Shown: piece after piece, positions 6,133 through 6,435 of the stretch
Layout: each line of letters opens with the position of its first letter
Position numbering within the stretch: position 1 is the stretch's first letter
NCBI GenBank assembly: GCA_018648945.1
Contig: JABGQJ010000447.1
Span: forward strand, 1 to 6,435
Length of the DNA: 6,435 bases
Reading direction: 5' to 3'
Source of the DNA: Victivallales bacterium
GTDB taxonomy: Bacteria > Verrucomicrobiota > Lentisphaeria > Oligosphaerales > Lenti-02
Made by a program: the position numbers and the translations under genes
Notes under the pieces: model-generated
Database searches by the model: none
Seen by the model: the letters and a program-made list of their open reading frames with translations, nothing else
What the model was told of the DNA's origin: nothing

Positions 6133-6435
6133 ATGCCCGGACTCCTAGCGGTGGATGTTGGTCTTCGGTTTGGCCTTGCCTGGTTTGACGGGCAGGGCGA
6201 GCTCCATCGCTATCGCTCGCAGCACGCGCCCAATCGCACGGTCCTGCGCCGGGCCGCCCGGGCGATCCTGGCGGAGCATGAGGTCACCGTGCTGGTGTTG
6301 GAGGGCGGTGGCCCCATCGCCGACCTCTGGCGCGGTCTGGCGGAGAATCGGGGGATGCAGATCCTCCAGATCAGTGCTGAAGACTGGCGGCGGGAATTGC
6401 TGCTCAAACGAGAGCAGCGCAGCGGGCGCGAAGCC
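6133..6435 (+). CDS. N-terminal part of a predicted RNase H-fold / RuvC-like protein, open at the right edge
   Basis: ATG at 6133 opens a frame with no stop through 6435, giving 101 residues. It begins five bases after the mannosidase stop, so translation is probably coupled; only a GAG near the stop codon resembles a ribosome binding site. The start MPGLLAVDVGLRFGLAWFD resembles strand 1 of RuvC/YqgF-type RNase H folds, with Asp8 in the place of the first metal ligand. VLVLEGGGPIADLW follows, with Glu57 at the end of a strand as expected for the second ligand. LQISAEDWRRELL and REQRSGREA come at the cut end. The spacing Asp8 to Glu57 fits RuvC-like nucleases; further acidic residues would lie beyond the window. 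I recall a small uncharacterised bacterial and plant family with similar LEGGG and REQRSG motifs, but cannot confirm it here. Nuclease activity is inferred. Why it follows a mannosidase is unclear; it may be an unrelated housekeeping passenger. Confidence 0.75.
   Translation, partial: MPGLLAVDVGLRFGLAWFDGQGELHRYRSQHAPNRTVLRRAARAILAEHEVTVLVLEGGGPIADLWRGLAENRGMQILQISAEDWRRELLLKREQRSGREA

Noticed and set aside
6396..6416. Inverted repeat TGCTC...GAGCA in the RNase H-like gene
   Set aside because: Five-base arms in coding sequence with no link to a known signal; expected by chance.
1..6435. CRISPR array, tRNA, rRNA, insertion sequence or phage/defence gene
   Set aside because: No regularly spaced direct repeats, cloverleaf-like segment, transposase motif or terminal repeats were found on either strand, and coding sequence explains nearly all of the window.

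Overview
This is a GC-rich bacterial window (roughly mid-60s % GC by eye, with GC-rich third positions). Six protein-coding genes can be supported, two of them cut by the window edges. I see no rRNA, tRNA, CRISPR array, transposase or phage gene. The mix of genes (a two-thioredoxin CcdA-type membrane protein, a cytosolic GH2 beta-mannosidase, a conserved orphan methyltransferase and a predicted RNase H-fold protein) would fit an environmental heterotroph, possibly of the Planctomycetes/Verrucomicrobia/Lentisphaerae group. That placement is a guess from gene style; no marker gene is present.

Layout. (1) 1-434, + strand: C-terminal part of an unrecognised beta-rich protein, open at the left edge. 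(2) 436-1992, - strand: a 518-residue exported and membrane-anchored thiol-disulfide protein. It has a signal peptide, a thioredoxin-like domain (CEEC), a Pro-rich linker, a second thioredoxin/glutaredoxin-like domain (CPSC) and a six-helix CcdA/DsbD-type membrane domain. Genes 1 and 2 converge with one base between their stop codons. (3) 1993-2100: a 108-base divergent regulatory region with candidate promoters on both strands and two short palindromes. (4) 2101-6435, + strand: a probable operon of four genes, namely a FabG-like short-chain dehydrogenase/reductase, a class I SAM-dependent methyltransferase, a GH2 beta-mannosidase and the start of a small RNase H/RuvC-like protein. The gaps are 19, 87 and 5 bases.

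How the genes may work together. The mannosidase would release mannose from short manno-oligosaccharides in the cytoplasm, and the reductase could act on a sugar, polyol or other small carbonyl compound. Nothing in the sequence ties the methyltransferase or the predicted nuclease to sugar metabolism, so the operon may be only a transcriptional unit. The divergent CcdA-type gene would carry reducing equivalents from the cytoplasm across the membrane to its own periplasmic thioredoxin domains.

I found no convincing new defence, mobile or RNA-guided system. The points most worth a second look are the double-thioredoxin CcdA fusion, a perfect 8-bp palindrome inside its interdomain linker, the truncated RNase H-like gene at the right edge, and the palindrome-rich divergent promoter region.
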